DNA of 53,335 nt. Origin: Bacillota bacterium (lineage in GTDB: Bacteria > Bacillota > Limnochordia > Darwinibacteriales > DTU012). Each line of letters begins with the position of its first letter. Within the stretch, counting starts at the first letter, position 1. The stretch spans positions 1 through 53,335 of the forward strand of contig JAAYLQ010000055.1 in assembly GCA_012521805.1 (NCBI GenBank). Reading direction: 5' to 3'. Positions 16,313-25,508 of this stretch are shown piece by piece. The position numbers and the translations under genes are program-made. Below the pieces are notes generated by a model, which had not been told where the DNA came from, did no database searches, and saw only the letters and a list, made by a program, of their open reading frames with translations.

Positions 16313-17333
16313 TTGTGATGTATTTATTACTACCAATAAAATTCACAGAAGATATTTAACCAATTTTACCGGGAGTGCCGGCTTAGTCTGGATTGGTGCC
16401 GATACTAATATCTTGGTGGTAGACTTTCGCTATGTAGAGCAAGCTGGTGAACAGAGCCCAAATTGGGAGCTGGTCAAACAGGAGCCTACTTTAACAGAGA
16501 CTATTAAATCTTTAATTGATAAATTTCAAGTTAAGCGCATCGCTTTCGAGAGCGAGTATATTACCATTGATCAGCTGAATCAATGGCAGCAGAGCTTCGG
16601 AGTAGAGTTTGTTCCGACAAAAAACTGGATTGCAAAGCTGCGGATGGTTAAGCGGGACGATGAGATCGAAAAAATTGTCAAGGCAGTTGAAATAGCCGAT
16701 CAGGCTCTTAAGACAATTATTCCGACTATCAAGCCTGGGGTGAAAGAAGTAGAGCTGGCTTTAGAGTTAGAATATACAATGCGCAGGCTTGGTGCGGAAG
16801 CAGTTGCTTTTGATCCGATCGTTGGCTCCGGGCCGCGGGGTGCACTGCCCCACGCTGTCCCAGGTGAAAGGGAGATTACTTACGGCGATTTCATTGTGAT
16901 TGATATGGGCTGTGTCTATCAGGGCTATTGCTCCGATATGACTCGGACTTTGGTTGTGGGTCAGCCGACAGATAAGCATCTGGAAATCTATAATTTAGTA
17001 CTAAAAGCTCAGCTCGCTGCTTTAGAAGCAATAAAACCGGGGTTGACCGGTAAGCAGGTTGACAGTGTTGCTAGGGATATTATTACTGAGGCAGGATATG
17101 GTCCAAACTTTGGTCACAGCCTAGGACACGCTGTCGGTTTAGAAATCCATGAAGAGCCCCGCCTATCCCAGTTAGGAGAAGCTGTACTGGAACCGGGGAT
17201 GGTTGTGACAGTGGAACCTGGTGTTTACCTACCTGGTTGGGGAGGCGTAAGGATTGAGGATCTTGTTGTGGTCACTGAAACTGGGTGCCGAATTCTCACT
17301 CAGACCACTAAAGAACTGGTGATCATTGAATAG
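16275..17333 (+). CDS. Xaa-Pro aminopeptidase (M24 family)
   Basis: GTG 16275 lies 5 nt after AGAGGAGAAG and is preferred to upstream in-frame codons; it overlaps aroQ by 38 bp. The 352-residue protein has a creatinase-like N-terminal domain (1-125) and a pita-bread catalytic domain. Metal ligands are visible as [18 protein letters not shown] (two Asp), GHSLGHAVG (His), HEEP/TVEPG (Glu) and GGVRIED (Glu). It removes N-terminal residues before proline and is probably cytoplasmic. The order aroQ - aminopeptidase - efp is conserved in Firmicutes. Confidence 0.93.
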   Translation: MLEQIRSHMKKTNCDVFITTNKIHRRYLTNFTGSAGLVWIGADTNILVVDFRYVEQAGEQSPNWELVKQEPTLTETIKSLIDKFQVKRIAFESEYITIDQLNQWQQSFGVEFVPTKNWIAKLRMVKRDDEIEKIVKAVEIADQALKTIIPTIKPGVKEVELALELEYTMRRLGAEAVAFDPIVGSGPRGALPHAVPGEREITYGDFIVIDMGCVYQGYCSDMTRTLVVGQPTDKHLEIYNLVLKAQLAALEAIKPGLTGKQVDSVARDIITEAGYGPNFGHSLGHAVGLEIHEEPRLSQLGEAVLEPGMVVTVEPGVYLPGWGGVRIEDLVVVTETGCRILTQTTKELVIIE

Positions 17334-17357
17334 ATTTAATAGAAGGGAAGTAATGAT

Positions 17358-17915
17358 ATGATTTCAGTAAATGATTTAAGGACAGGTTTAACTATTAAGG
17401 TAGAAGGCGATGTCTATAGTGTGATTGAGTTTCTCCACGTTAAGCCTGGGAAAGGCGCGGCTTTTGTCCGGACTAAACTCAGAAACGTGAAAACTGGCGC
17501 TGTCAGGGAAATGACCTTTAGAGCAGGCGAGCGGGTTGAACGGGCGATTGTTGAAACAAAACAAATGCAGTTTCTTTATAGTTCAGGTGACGAATATTTC
17601 TTTATGGACACAAATACCTACGATCAGATCAGCTTGACTAAAGATGATTTAGGTGATGCACCTAATTACTTACTAGAAAATATGACCATCGGCATTCAGT
17701 TCTATGAAGGCGCCCCAATTGGTATTGATCTGCCGACAACTGTTAATTTAAGGGTTGTTCAGACTGAACCCGGTTTCCGGGGTGATACCGCTACTGGTGC
17801 TACTAAACCTGCTACTTTAGAAACTGGAATTACAGTGCAGGTACCGCTGTTTATTGAACAGGATGAGATAATCAAAGTCGATACCCGTACAGGCGAATAT
17901 CTCTCCAGGGCATAA
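17358..17915 (+). CDS. efp: Translation elongation factor P
   Basis: The 185-residue protein has the three-domain EF-P fold. The KOW-like N-terminus carries the tip loop [10 protein letters not shown] with Lys32 at the modification position, and the C-terminal signature reads [19 protein letters not shown]. It relieves stalling at polyproline. Whether Lys32 is modified cannot be told here. ATG 17358 follows GAAGGGAAG. Confidence 0.97.
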   Translation: MISVNDLRTGLTIKVEGDVYSVIEFLHVKPGKGAAFVRTKLRNVKTGAVREMTFRAGERVERAIVETKQMQFLYSSGDEYFFMDTNTYDQISLTKDDLGDAPNYLLENMTIGIQFYEGAPIGIDLPTTVNLRVVQTEPGFRGDTATGATKPATLETGITVQVPLFIEQDEIIKVDTRTGEYLSRA

Positions 17916-17943
17916 GCCAATACTAAAATAGGGGGTGCATAGA

Positions 17944-18372
17944 GTGGATACCATTAGAGAAAAAATTGCGTATTTGCGCGGAAGGCTTGATGGTACAGGA
18001 GATATTACACAAGAAGAACAATTAAAGCACATAATTCAGCGCCTGATCGACATACTGGATGAGCTTGCTGATGATGTTGATGACTTGTTTTTTGGCTTAG
18101 ATGAAATTGAAGAGTATGTTGAGGCTGTTGATGCTGATCTGGCTGATTTAGAAGAGTTTTCCTGTGATTGCGATGCACACGATTCTGACTTAGAATTAGA
18201 TATGGTAGAGCTTGAATGTCCCAGCTGTCAAAACTTGGTTGCATTTGAAGAAGACTTTCTTTATGATGATGGTGAAATTGAAATTTCCTGTCCAGAGTGC
18301 GGCGAAACTATTTACTATAATGACAGCAGTGACTTAGATGATGATTACGAAGACGAGGACTTTGATGATTAA
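17944..18372 (+). CDS. Acidic zinc-ribbon protein (CD1247 N-terminal-domain type)
   Basis: GTG 17944 is 6 nt after GGGGGTG. The 142-residue protein has an N-terminal helical domain (MDTIREKIAYLRGRLDG...LIDILDELADDVDDL, 1-70). A cysteine-rich ribbon (CPSCQNLVAFEEDF...CPECGETIYY, about 98-126) and an extremely acidic tail follow. The same arrangement is seen in clostridial proteins encoded after efp. Function is unknown; the CPxC pairs probably bind zinc. Confidence 0.75.
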   Translation: MDTIREKIAYLRGRLDGTGDITQEEQLKHIIQRLIDILDELADDVDDLFFGLDEIEEYVEAVDADLADLEEFSCDCDAHDSDLELDMVELECPSCQNLVAFEEDFLYDDGEIEISCPECGETIYYNDSSDLDDDYEDEDFDD

Positions 18373-18397
18373 GAATGAAGAAAAACATATTTTTAGA

Positions 18398-18441
18398 AGT
18401 ACCGCAGTTACTCACTCGAGTAATTCCGCGGTACTTTTTTT
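18398..18441 (+). terminator. Terminator before the spoIIIA operon
   Basis: AGTACCGC (18398-18405) pairs with GCGGTACT (18428-18435). An inner stem GTTACTC/GAGTAA extends it, and seven T residues follow. Confidence 0.9.
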
Positions 18442-18443
18442 GT

Positions 18444-18473
18444 GTCATAACTTGTCCGTGGTAGACATATATT
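18444..18473 (+). promoter_or_regulatory. Candidate sigma-E promoter of the spoIIIA operon
   Basis: GTCATAAC (18444-18451), 14 bp, CATATATT (18466-18473). This fits the sigma-E pattern (kTCATATT-like -35, 13-15 bp spacer, CATAcAnT -10). It lies 31 bp upstream of spoIIIAA, which is sigma-E-driven in B. subtilis. Confidence 0.65.
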
Positions 18474-18504
18474 GCATTAGAAACCTTAGAAGGAGTTAGG
18501 CAGT

Positions 18505-19398
18505 ATGCGTTCTACCTTATTACAACATCTAGCACCTAACCTGAGAACTTTATTGGAGCCGATCCGCACATGGGAGCTGATTGAAGAAATTAGACTGCGG
18601 ATCAATCAGCCGCTATTAATCAAGGAACGGGGCTTGGAGTATGGCGTTAACCGAATGGGAATCTGCCGGGTCCATGAGAGCTATTGTGTGACGATGGAGG
18701 ATTTAACCCGCAGTTTCGAAATTATGACCGATAATTCTTGGTACGCTCTAGAGGATGAGATTCGTTCGGGATACCTAACGCTTAGTGGAGGTCATCGGGT
18801 GGGAATCAGCGGGAAGGTTGTTTTAGAGCGGGGATATATCAAAACTTTAAAGTATATTAACGGCTTGAATATCCGTTTGGCAAGAGCTGTACCAGGTGCT
18901 GCTGATCCAGTGATGCGCCAGATTTTACGGGGTGATCGTATAGTCTCGACTCTTATAATTTCACCCCCAGGTTGTGGTAAAACAACACTGTTAAGGGATA
19001 TCTGTCGCCAGCTGTCCAACCGGGGATTTAATGTGGTTGTGATTGATGAACGCTCCGAAATAGCGGCATGCCATCGAGGAATTCCCCAGCTGGATATTGG
19101 GGAGTCCACTTATGTAATTGATAGCTGCCCAAAAGCTCAAGGTATATCCATGGCCCTTAGGGGATTGGCCCCCGACGTGATCATTACCGATGAAATCGGA
19201 CATCCCGATGATGGCACAGCGTTAGCAGATGCAATTCGAGCTGGCGTGGAGGTGATTTCGTCCTGCCATGGTGCGGATTGGGATAGTGTTCAGCAGAGAA
19301 CTTGGATGCAGTATGGTCGAGCAGCTTTTGCCCAGGCAGTATTCTTGTCTCGGCGCTGTGGTCCGGGTACTGTTGAACAGGTTCTGAAATTGGATTAG
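18505..19398 (+). CDS. spoIIIAA: Stage III sporulation protein AA (ATPase)
   Basis: The 297-residue secretion-type ATPase has Walker A SPPGCGKTTLLRD near residue 154, the aspartate box DERSEIAA, and Walker B DVIITDEIG. It is the cytoplasmic ATPase of the SpoIIIA-SpoIIQ channel linking mother cell and forespore after engulfment. ATG 18505 follows AAGGAG. It is first of eight genes in the standard order AA-AB-AC-AD-AE-AF-AG-AH. Confidence 0.97.
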   Translation: MRSTLLQHLAPNLRTLLEPIRTWELIEEIRLRINQPLLIKERGLEYGVNRMGICRVHESYCVTMEDLTRSFEIMTDNSWYALEDEIRSGYLTLSGGHRVGISGKVVLERGYIKTLKYINGLNIRLARAVPGAADPVMRQILRGDRIVSTLIISPPGCGKTTLLRDICRQLSNRGFNVVVIDERSEIAACHRGIPQLDIGESTYVIDSCPKAQGISMALRGLAPDVIITDEIGHPDDGTALADAIRAGVEVISSCHGADWDSVQQRTWMQYGRAAFAQAVFLSRRCGPGTVEQVLKLD

Positions 19399-19436
19399 CT
19401 TGCATAGTATTAGATACCACGATGGGAGTGGATTCC

Positions 19437-19952
19437 ATGCTGCGGTTGTTTGGAGCACTGATAGTTATCATCGGATGTGGTTTAGGGGGGATGGTGGTCG
19501 CTAAAAGTTATGCACTGCGTCCTCAACACCTGAGGGAACTATCCAATGCACTGCAGTTGTTGGCAACAGAAATTGATTACGCCAGAACATCCTTATCTGA
19601 AGCTTGCAGTAAAATTGCTGGTCAAACCAAGGGACCGGCTGCTCAGTTTTTTGCCCAGTTTGCAGCTTACCTTGAGGGACGCAGCGGCATGAGCGCCAAT
19701 GAGGCTTGGAGCAAATCGCTCCAGGTTTTAGCAGATGCAGGTTTTGTGAAACAGGAACTGGAAACGATTGGTCATTTTGGCAGCGTGCTGGGACGCAGTG
19801 ATGCTGAAGATCAGCTGAAGCATCTTGCTCTTTTACAGACTAGGCTGGAACAGTTTGGCGATCAGGCTGAGCAGGAAAGGGAGAAAATGGTTCGGCTTTG
19901 GAATTATCTCGGCTTTTGTATTGGCGCTCTGGCAGTGTTAATGCTGATTTAG
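19437..19952 (+). CDS. spoIIIAB: Stage III sporulation protein AB
   Basis: ATG 19437 is preferred (GGAG 8 nt upstream). It gives 171 residues, as in B. subtilis, while ATG 19422 lacks a ribosome site. One membrane segment (MLRLFGALIVIIGCGLGGMVVA) and a helical GspF-like domain (LRELSNALQLLATEIDYARTSLSEA). It is a membrane component of the SpoIIIA channel, related to secretion-system platform proteins. Confidence 0.95.
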   Translation: MLRLFGALIVIIGCGLGGMVVAKSYALRPQHLRELSNALQLLATEIDYARTSLSEACSKIAGQTKGPAAQFFAQFAAYLEGRSGMSANEAWSKSLQVLADAGFVKQELETIGHFGSVLGRSDAEDQLKHLALLQTRLEQFGDQAEQEREKMVRLWNYLGFCIGALAVLMLI

Positions 19953-19966
19953 AAGGGAGTTAGGCA

Positions 19967-20164
19967 ATGACTGATTTAACACCTATTTATCGTATCGCTG
20001 GTTTGGGAATTTTGGTTGCTGTGCTGAACATCTTTCTTCAGCAGGCGGGCAGACAAGAACAAGCACAGATGCTCAGCCTAGCGGGAGTAATCATTGTGCT
20101 ACTCTGGCTTGTGCAGATGGTAGCCCGATTGTTTGAGAATGTTGAAGCAGTTTTTCGCTGGTAA
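19967..20164 (+). CDS. spoIIIAC: Stage III sporulation protein AC
   Basis: The 65-residue protein has two membrane helices (IYRIAGLGILVAVLNIFL; MLSLAGVIIVLLWLVQMV). Size, hydrophobic profile and position between AB and AD identify it. It is a small integral subunit of the feeding-tube channel. Confidence 0.94.
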   Translation: MTDLTPIYRIAGLGILVAVLNIFLQQAGRQEQAQMLSLAGVIIVLLWLVQMVARLFENVEAVFRW

Positions 20165-20181
20165 ACTAGGGAGTGTTTCTA

Positions 20182-20571
20182 ATGTTGTGGGTTCCTTTAA
20201 TAACAGGACTAGCTGTTATCTTGGTGATTGTCCAAACCCAGCTCCGTGCGGTTAACCAGTCCTGGGCTGTTTTAACCTCAACAACGTTCACAGTAGTAGT
20301 GGCATTATTATTAATTCCTCAGTTAAATCAAATAGTGGGTTTTCTCCAGAGCCTTTCTGCCCAAGCAGGAGTGAGCGCCCATTATTTAGCACCAATTTTA
20401 AAAACCACAGCAATAGTCTATGTCACATCATTTGGTACCGAAATCTGTCGAGATGCAGATGAAAATGCCATGGCTGTTGTTGTGGAGTTAGCCGGGAAGC
20501 TGATTATTTTAATCATTGCGCTGCCGCTGATCGAAGCAATTCTAACTGCTGTATTAGGAATATTGGGATAG
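20182..20571 (+). CDS. spoIIIAD: Stage III sporulation protein AD
   Basis: ATG 20182 has GGGAGTG 7 nt upstream; a GTG at 20173 lies inside that motif. The 129-residue protein has three to four membrane helices and the conserved stretch SFGTEICRDADENAMAVVVELAGKLIIL. It is a polytopic subunit of the SpoIIIA complex. Confidence 0.95.
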   Translation: MLWVPLITGLAVILVIVQTQLRAVNQSWAVLTSTTFTVVVALLLIPQLNQIVGFLQSLSAQAGVSAHYLAPILKTTAIVYVTSFGTEICRDADENAMAVVVELAGKLIILIIALPLIEAILTAVLGILG

Positions 20572-20584
20572 TGGGTGGAGGCTA

Positions 20585-21766
20585 GTGAATAAAAATCGTG
20601 GTGTTATAGTGCTGCTGCTGTTTTTGTTTATAACAGCATACTCCGTAAGTACAGCTGCTGCTGATCCCACTCAGATCGACATCTTGGCCCAATCAGTGGA
20701 AGAGCAGCTGCGGACTCTCAATCTTGAAGAATTGTTAGGATTCGTTGACAGTATTGATCCAGAATTTCAAGAGTTTGTTCCGGCGTTGAACTGGCAGACA
20801 ATTTCCAGTCAGGGACTGAAGGGACTTAATCTAATAGATATACTGAATACTTTTGTCCGCGCGCTGTTTAAAGAAGTGATATTCAGTTCATATTTAATGC
20901 GCCAGCTGCTGGTAGCAGCTCTATTGTCAGCAGTGCTGCGGCAGTTACAGCTTTCTGTGGAAGATAAAGGAATAATCAATATCGGGCTTTTAGTCTGCTT
21001 TCTGGTGATTATCTATATTGGGCTGCAGAGTTTTCGCTCCGCCTTAGCCTTGGCATATCAAAGTCTAGATGATATGGTTTCGTTTATGTATGCCTTACTG
21101 CCGATGCTGGCTACGTTGGTGGCGTCAGTTGGGGGGATCACCTCGGCTGCTATCTTTCATCCGGTACTGATCGCTGTGGTCAGCGGTGTTGCCTTTTTGA
21201 TAAGAACTGTTTTGTTTCCTCTGCTGAATGTATCTGCTGTTGTTGGTTTGCTGGTACATATTTCCCCTGATTTTCCTTTAACCCGTTTGAGCAGCCTGCT
21301 TAAACATTTATCGACAATGCTGCTTTCTTTTGTTTTTACAATCTTTTTAGGTGTATTAGCGGTGCGAGGAGCGGTTGCACCTGTAGCAGATGGGGTCGCT
21401 CTAAGAGCGGCAAAATTTTTAACTAGCAATGTTGTGCCGGTGATCGGTTCCATGTTTGCTAATGCGGTAGAAGTGGTAGTCGGAGGGTCACTATTAATCA
21501 AGAACACTGTAGGAATGTTTGGGATGCTGATAATTTTCCTTTTAGTAGCCCTGCCAATAATTAAGATCTGGGCGATCGTTCTGATTTACCGTATTGTGGC
21601 TGCCTTGGTTGAGCCGATCAGCGATAAGCGGATTGCTGAGGTGGTGGGCAGTATGGCGGGCTCCCTCACTTTGGTCATGGTGTCACTGGCTACTGTTGCG
21701 CTGATGTTTTTCCTGACAATTACGATTTTAGTTGGCATTGGCAATTTAGCTGCGGTAATGAGGTGA
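20585..21766 (+). CDS. spoIIIAE: Stage III sporulation protein AE
   Basis: GTG 20585 lies 4 nt after GGTGGAGG. The 393-residue protein has a cleavable-looking signal (GVIVLLLFLFITAYSVSTAAA), an exposed segment to about residue 95, then seven or so membrane helices. It is the largest membrane subunit of the SpoIIIA complex and resembles permease-like proteins. It is separated by 1 bp from spoIIIAF. Confidence 0.95.
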   Translation: MNKNRGVIVLLLFLFITAYSVSTAAADPTQIDILAQSVEEQLRTLNLEELLGFVDSIDPEFQEFVPALNWQTISSQGLKGLNLIDILNTFVRALFKEVIFSSYLMRQLLVAALLSAVLRQLQLSVEDKGIINIGLLVCFLVIIYIGLQSFRSALALAYQSLDDMVSFMYALLPMLATLVASVGGITSAAIFHPVLIAVVSGVAFLIRTVLFPLLNVSAVVGLLVHISPDFPLTRLSSLLKHLSTMLLSFVFTIFLGVLAVRGAVAPVADGVALRAAKFLTSNVVPVIGSMFANAVEVVVGGSLLIKNTVGMFGMLIIFLLVALPIIKIWAIVLIYRIVAALVEPISDKRIAEVVGSMAGSLTLVMVSLATVALMFFLTITILVGIGNLAAVMR

Positions 21767-21767
21767 G

Positions 21768-22301
21768 ATGATGAGTGAATTACAGCAGTGGCTGCGGATG
21801 GCAGTAGGCATAATCTTGATGACAGCGATCTTTGATCTTCTGCTGCCGGCAAATGATAATAAGAAGCTGGCAAAGCTGGTGATGGGATTAGTGATCATGA
21901 TGGTGCTGCTGGAACCAATATTAGCAGTAGTTTATTCGGGGTGGAGAGCTGATTGGTTCTCACTAGGGAACCCTGCGCTGCCGCCGTCTGTTAACTTGGC
22001 TGATGCCAGCAGTCGGATCCACAGTGCCGGAATGCAGCCAGTGATGCAGCTGGTTACGGAAAATGCTGCTCATCAATTGGAAGCGCTGTTAATCAGCAGT
22101 CCAGCAATCGCGGATGCGCGGCTCACAATTACCATGAGTGAAGACGGTTCGATAACAGCTGTAGAGGTGAGGGTAATCCCAACAAATGCTGCGGAACAAC
22201 TTTCACAGAAGGATCTACAAGAGCTGGAGCTCTTAGTGAAAGATTTGGTTTCTAGGTATTTGCAGATCGCTCAAGCAAATATTTATGTTGAAATTGGCTA
22301 A
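21768..22301 (+). CDS. spoIIIAF: Stage III sporulation protein AF
   Basis: The 177-residue protein has two N-terminal membrane segments (MAVGIILMTAIFDLLLP; LVMGLVIMMVLLEPILAVV). A soluble ring-forming-type C-terminal domain follows (DARLTITMSEDGSITAVEVRVIP, LVSRYLQIAQANIYVEIG). The adjacent ATG 21771 could equally be the start. It is a channel subunit of the SpoIIIA complex. Confidence 0.93.
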   Translation: MMSELQQWLRMAVGIILMTAIFDLLLPANDNKKLAKLVMGLVIMMVLLEPILAVVYSGWRADWFSLGNPALPPSVNLADASSRIHSAGMQPVMQLVTENAAHQLEALLISSPAIADARLTITMSEDGSITAVEVRVIPTNAAEQLSQKDLQELELLVKDLVSRYLQIAQANIYVEIG

Positions 22302-22318
22302 AGTGAGGAGGAAGTGGT

Positions 22319-22852
22319 GTGTTAGATAGACTATCGGTGTTTCAGCGCAAACTGATCAATTGGTTAGGTTTCTTAGTCGTAATCGGCATTGGCTTTATGC
22401 TGATTCAACCTCCTAAATCAACTTCAAATCGAGGTGGATTGACCCAACCCCCCACAAGTCCTCCAGTTAGCCATGAGCAGAACAGCGGCAGTTATGAGGG
22501 TCAAATTGAACAGCGGTTAGTGCAGATACTTTCACAGATTGCGGGCGTTGGTGATGTTGAGGTCTTTGTAACCCTGGAACGGAGTTCAAAAATCGTGATT
22601 GCTGAGTCAATTACTGAGGAAATTAGAGAGGGGGAAATGCGTCAAACTAAATCGCCTATTACATTGAGGGCTGATGGAGGCAGTTATGAAGTACCCGTGA
22701 TTTTAGAAGAGTATGAGCCACAGCTCCGGGGAGTTTTAATTGTAGCCAGCGGTGCTGAACACCCTCAGACTAGGTATCAGATTCTGCAAGCAGTCCAAAC
22801 AGTGCTGCAGCTGCCGATGTACAAGATTGAAGTGCTGGCTAAAGCAAACTAG
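22319..22852 (+). CDS. spoIIIAG: Stage III sporulation protein AG
   Basis: GTG 22319 follows GAGGAGG. The 177-residue protein has one N-terminal membrane anchor (LINWLGFLVVIGIGFMLI) and a periplasmic-side ring-building domain (QRLVQILSQIAGVGDVEVFVTLERSS; VPVILEEYEPQLRGVLIVASGA). In B. subtilis it forms the large ring of the channel in the intermembrane space. It is shorter than the 229-residue B. subtilis protein, mainly in the linker. Confidence 0.94.
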   Translation: MLDRLSVFQRKLINWLGFLVVIGIGFMLIQPPKSTSNRGGLTQPPTSPPVSHEQNSGSYEGQIEQRLVQILSQIAGVGDVEVFVTLERSSKIVIAESITEEIREGEMRQTKSPITLRADGGSYEVPVILEEYEPQLRGVLIVASGAEHPQTRYQILQAVQTVLQLPMYKIEVLAKAN

Positions 22853-22869
22853 AGAAAGGTGGTCGTGCT

Positions 22870-23466
22870 GTGTATTATGTGATTCATGCTAAAAAGATTG
22901 TTCTGCTGATGATTATCTTGGTGTTGATTGGCGTAACATTTTGGGCAGGTTTTTATGGTGAAGAAGGAATTCGTGAGACAGGAGCGGAGTTTGGTTCTTA
23001 TGCAGATCAAGATATTGATCCAGACCAAGAACCAGTAGTGGATGTTTTCGCACAAACACCGCGGACAGTAAGTGAGCTGGAAGAAGGGGTGGTTGTTGCT
23101 GTCACACCGGTACCGACTAAATTTGTGGAATATCGGATCGAGCGGGAAAAAGTAAGAAGTCAGCGGCTTGATCTGCTGGAGCGGATGCTGGAAAGCCCAG
23201 AACTTGATGCTGAAGAGCGTCGGCAGCTGCAGTTAGAACTGATTAGTTTGTTGGACAATATGGCAAAAGAGACTGAGTTAGAAAATCTATTGAAAGTAAA
23301 TGGATATATTGATGCTGTGGTGCTGATTGAAAACGATTCGGCGACAATAGTCGTTCCAGTGACGCTCACAAGCACAGAAGTGGAGGCCATTGGCGAAATG
23401 GTGCGCAGGATCACCAATATCAGGTTTGACAGGATAACGATTATTGATGAGTTGACCAGAAGTTAG
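22870..23466 (+). CDS. spoIIIAH: Stage III sporulation protein AH
   Basis: GTG 22870 follows AAAGGTGG. The 198-residue protein has one membrane anchor (IVLLMIILVLIGVTFWAGF), an acidic linker, a helix (QRLDLLERMLESPELDAEERRQLQLELISLLDNMAKETELENLL), and the ring-forming domain that binds SpoIIQ (VNGYIDAVVLIENDSATIVVPV...RITNIRFDRITIID). SpoIIQ is not encoded in the window. Confidence 0.95.
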   Translation: MYYVIHAKKIVLLMIILVLIGVTFWAGFYGEEGIRETGAEFGSYADQDIDPDQEPVVDVFAQTPRTVSELEEGVVVAVTPVPTKFVEYRIEREKVRSQRLDLLERMLESPELDAEERRQLQLELISLLDNMAKETELENLLKVNGYIDAVVLIENDSATIVVPVTLTSTEVEAIGEMVRRITNIRFDRITIIDELTRS

Positions 23467-23486
23467 TGTGAAACCAAGGTTCCACC

Positions 23487-23513
23487 AACCAAGGGTAGAC
23501 CTTGGTTTTTTTT
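23487..23513 (+). terminator. Terminator of the spoIIIA operon
   Basis: AACCAAGG-GTAGA-CCTTGGTT followed by a T-run. The left arm is duplicated 15 bp upstream (ACCAAGG at 23473), so two alternative stems share the same right arm. Confidence 0.88.
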
Positions 23514-23572
23514 GGCATGAAATTGATGTATCAGTGGAAAAGTATACCATGAAACAGGACATTACTTTAGAA

Positions 23573-23579
23573 TGTCGAA
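23573..23579 (+). promoter_or_regulatory. Candidate Spo0A box upstream of accB
   Basis: TGTCGAA is an exact match to the Spo0A recognition heptamer (TGnCGAA). It lies 50 bp before the accB start, in the short region between the spoIIIA terminator and accB. A 7-bp match can arise by chance. Confidence 0.35.
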
Positions 23580-23628
23580 ACTATTATTACTTCCCTGCTT
23601 AATCCTGAAGAAAGTTGAGGCGGTAAGG

Positions 23629-24084
23629 ATGAATATTGACCTGAAAGAGATAATTACCGTGTTTAGTGACAGTAATGTGAGTGAATTAAAACTAGAGCTT
23701 GAGAATCTCAAGCTGTATTTGGCAAAATCGATGCAGGTATCAAGTCCTCCTCTCCAGGCTTCACCAGCACCGGTTGAGCAGGAGGTTGGGGAACAGGGAT
23801 CCGCTATCGAGGTGCAGCAGCGGGAAAAATATGGACCGAACGTACATGAGGTTTGTTCTCCCATGGTTGGTACATTTTATCGTGCACCATCCCCCGATAG
23901 CGAGCCTTTTGTAACTGAAGGTTCTATGGTGGAAAAGGGACAGACATTATGTATAATCGAAGCGATGAAATTAATGAATGAGTTGGAATCTGAGTATAAC
24001 GGTAGAATTGTTAAGATTTTAGTTGAAAATGGACAACCTGTGGAATTTGGACAGCCTTTATTTTTAATTGAATCTGGAGAATAG
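23629..24084 (+). CDS. accB: Acetyl-CoA carboxylase biotin carboxyl carrier protein
   Basis: ATG 23629 is chosen (GAGG 8 nt upstream); an upstream in-frame ATG at 23572 would add 19 atypical residues and would lie on the candidate Spo0A box. The 151-residue protein has an N-terminal helical region, a Pro/Ala linker, and the biotinyl domain with the biotinylated lysine in EAMKLMNE (Lys114). It carries carboxybiotin between AccC and the carboxyltransferase in fatty acid synthesis. accC follows 3 bp later. Confidence 0.96.
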   Translation: MNIDLKEIITVFSDSNVSELKLELENLKLYLAKSMQVSSPPLQASPAPVEQEVGEQGSAIEVQQREKYGPNVHEVCSPMVGTFYRAPSPDSEPFVTEGSMVEKGQTLCIIEAMKLMNELESEYNGRIVKILVENGQPVEFGQPLFLIESGE

Positions 24085-24087
24085 CGA

Positions 24088-25449
24088 GTGGTTGCAGTGT
24101 TTGGAAAGATTCTAATTGCAAATCGTGGGGAAATAGCAGTAAGAGTGATCCGTGCATGCCGCGAGTTAGGTATAAAAACGGTAGCAATTTATTCTGAAGC
24201 TGACCGAAATTCACTCCATGTGAAGCTGGCTGATGAAGCTGTGTGCGTTGGTCCTGCACCATCCCAATCAAGCTACCTACATGTTCCTAATATCATTGCT
24301 GCAGCGGTGATGAGCAAAGCAGATGCGATTCATCCTGGATATGGCTATCTCAGCGAGCGTGCTGACTTTGCTGAGATCTGTGAGGATTATGGAATCACTT
24401 TCATCGGACCTAAGGCTGCTCAGATCGAGCTCATGGGTGATAAATCACGAGCTAAAGCGGTGATGGAAGCGGCAGGCGTTCCTGTAGTTCCCGGCAGTGA
24501 TGGACCAATAGCTGATGAAACGGAACTTCAGGCTGTGGCTGAAAAAATTGGTTATCCGGTAATCATTAAGGCATCAGCTGGCGGAGGCGGCAGAGGCATG
24601 CGGGTAGCATATAATGAAGAAGAGCTGCTGAAAGGGTACCGCTTGGCCCGCAGTGAGGCAGGGGCTGCTTTCGGTAATGATCAAGTTTACGTTGAGCGCT
24701 TTATTAATAATCCTCGGCATGTAGAAATTCAACTCCTTGGTGACCAGTATGGAAATATAGTACACTTTGGCGAGCGGGAATGCTCGATTCAGCGGCGGCA
24801 TCAAAAACTGATAGAAGAATCTCCCTCCCCAGCAGTTAGTGACCGTTTGCGGGAGCAGATGGGAGAGGCCGCGGTAAAAGGCGCTAAAGCAGTAAATTAT
24901 CTCAATGCAGGTACGATTGAATTTCTCTTGGATGAGGAAGGTAACTTCTACTTTATGGAGATGAATACAAGAATCCAGGTGGAACATCCTGTTACCGAAA
25001 TGGTGTATGGTATAGATTTAGTAAAGGCCCAGATTCAAATTGCAGCAGGTGCTGAATTAGATTATAATCAGCAGGATATCGTTCCTTCTGCCCATGCAAT
25101 TGAGTGCCGAATCAATGCTGAAAATCCCGATAACGGTTTTTTACCATCACCAGGCTTGATTTCACAACTCCATATTCCTGGAGGACATGGTATCCGCTGG
25201 GACAGCTATGTTTACCAAGGCTGTGAGATTTCGCCATATTATGACTCGATGTTTGGTAAACTAATTATATGGGGTACTGATCGAGAAGAAGCGATCAACC
25301 GCATGCAGAGCGCATTAGCTGAGATTGAAATAGAAGGGATCACCCATAATGTCAGGTTCCATCAACGCATACTGCAGGATTCACGTTTTCGTGCTGGTAA
25401 ATATGGGGTAGATTTTGTTGATCGTTTTTTGGCGGAAACTAAGAGATGA
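24088..25449 (+). CDS. accC: Acetyl-CoA carboxylase biotin carboxylase subunit
   Basis: The 453-residue ATP-grasp enzyme begins [22 protein letters not shown] and contains the glycine loop [12 protein letters not shown], the lid region [26 protein letters not shown], and [15 protein letters not shown]. It carboxylates the biotin of AccB using ATP and bicarbonate. GTG 24088 is the likely start, although GTG 24097 is possible. The carboxyltransferase genes are not in the window. Confidence 0.97.
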   Translation: MVAVFGKILIANRGEIAVRVIRACRELGIKTVAIYSEADRNSLHVKLADEAVCVGPAPSQSSYLHVPNIIAAAVMSKADAIHPGYGYLSERADFAEICEDYGITFIGPKAAQIELMGDKSRAKAVMEAAGVPVVPGSDGPIADETELQAVAEKIGYPVIIKASAGGGGRGMRVAYNEEELLKGYRLARSEAGAAFGNDQVYVERFINNPRHVEIQLLGDQYGNIVHFGERECSIQRRHQKLIEESPSPAVSDRLREQMGEAAVKGAKAVNYLNAGTIEFLLDEEGNFYFMEMNTRIQVEHPVTEMVYGIDLVKAQIQIAAGAELDYNQQDIVPSAHAIECRINAENPDNGFLPSPGLISQLHIPGGHGIRWDSYVYQGCEISPYYDSMFGKLIIWGTDREEAINRMQSALAEIEIEGITHNVRFHQRILQDSRFRAGKYGVDFVDRFLAETKR

Positions 25450-25454
25450 GTTAA

Positions 25455-25483
25455 TTGTCAAATATTAGGTGGTTTGTTATAAT
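25455..25483 (+). promoter_or_regulatory. Sigma-A promoter for the asp23-amaP-nusB genes
   Basis: TTGTCA (25455-25460), 17 bp, TATAAT (25478-25483), with an extended TGT element before the -10. It is a near-consensus promoter 26 bp upstream of the asp23 gene. Confidence 0.85.
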
Positions 25484-25508
25484 ATCAACGTGAGGAGGTG
25501 CCAAAATT

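Noticed and set aside
24574-24987. 137-codon open frame on the - strand inside accC
   Set aside because: Antisense to highly conserved accC sequence and without start signals.
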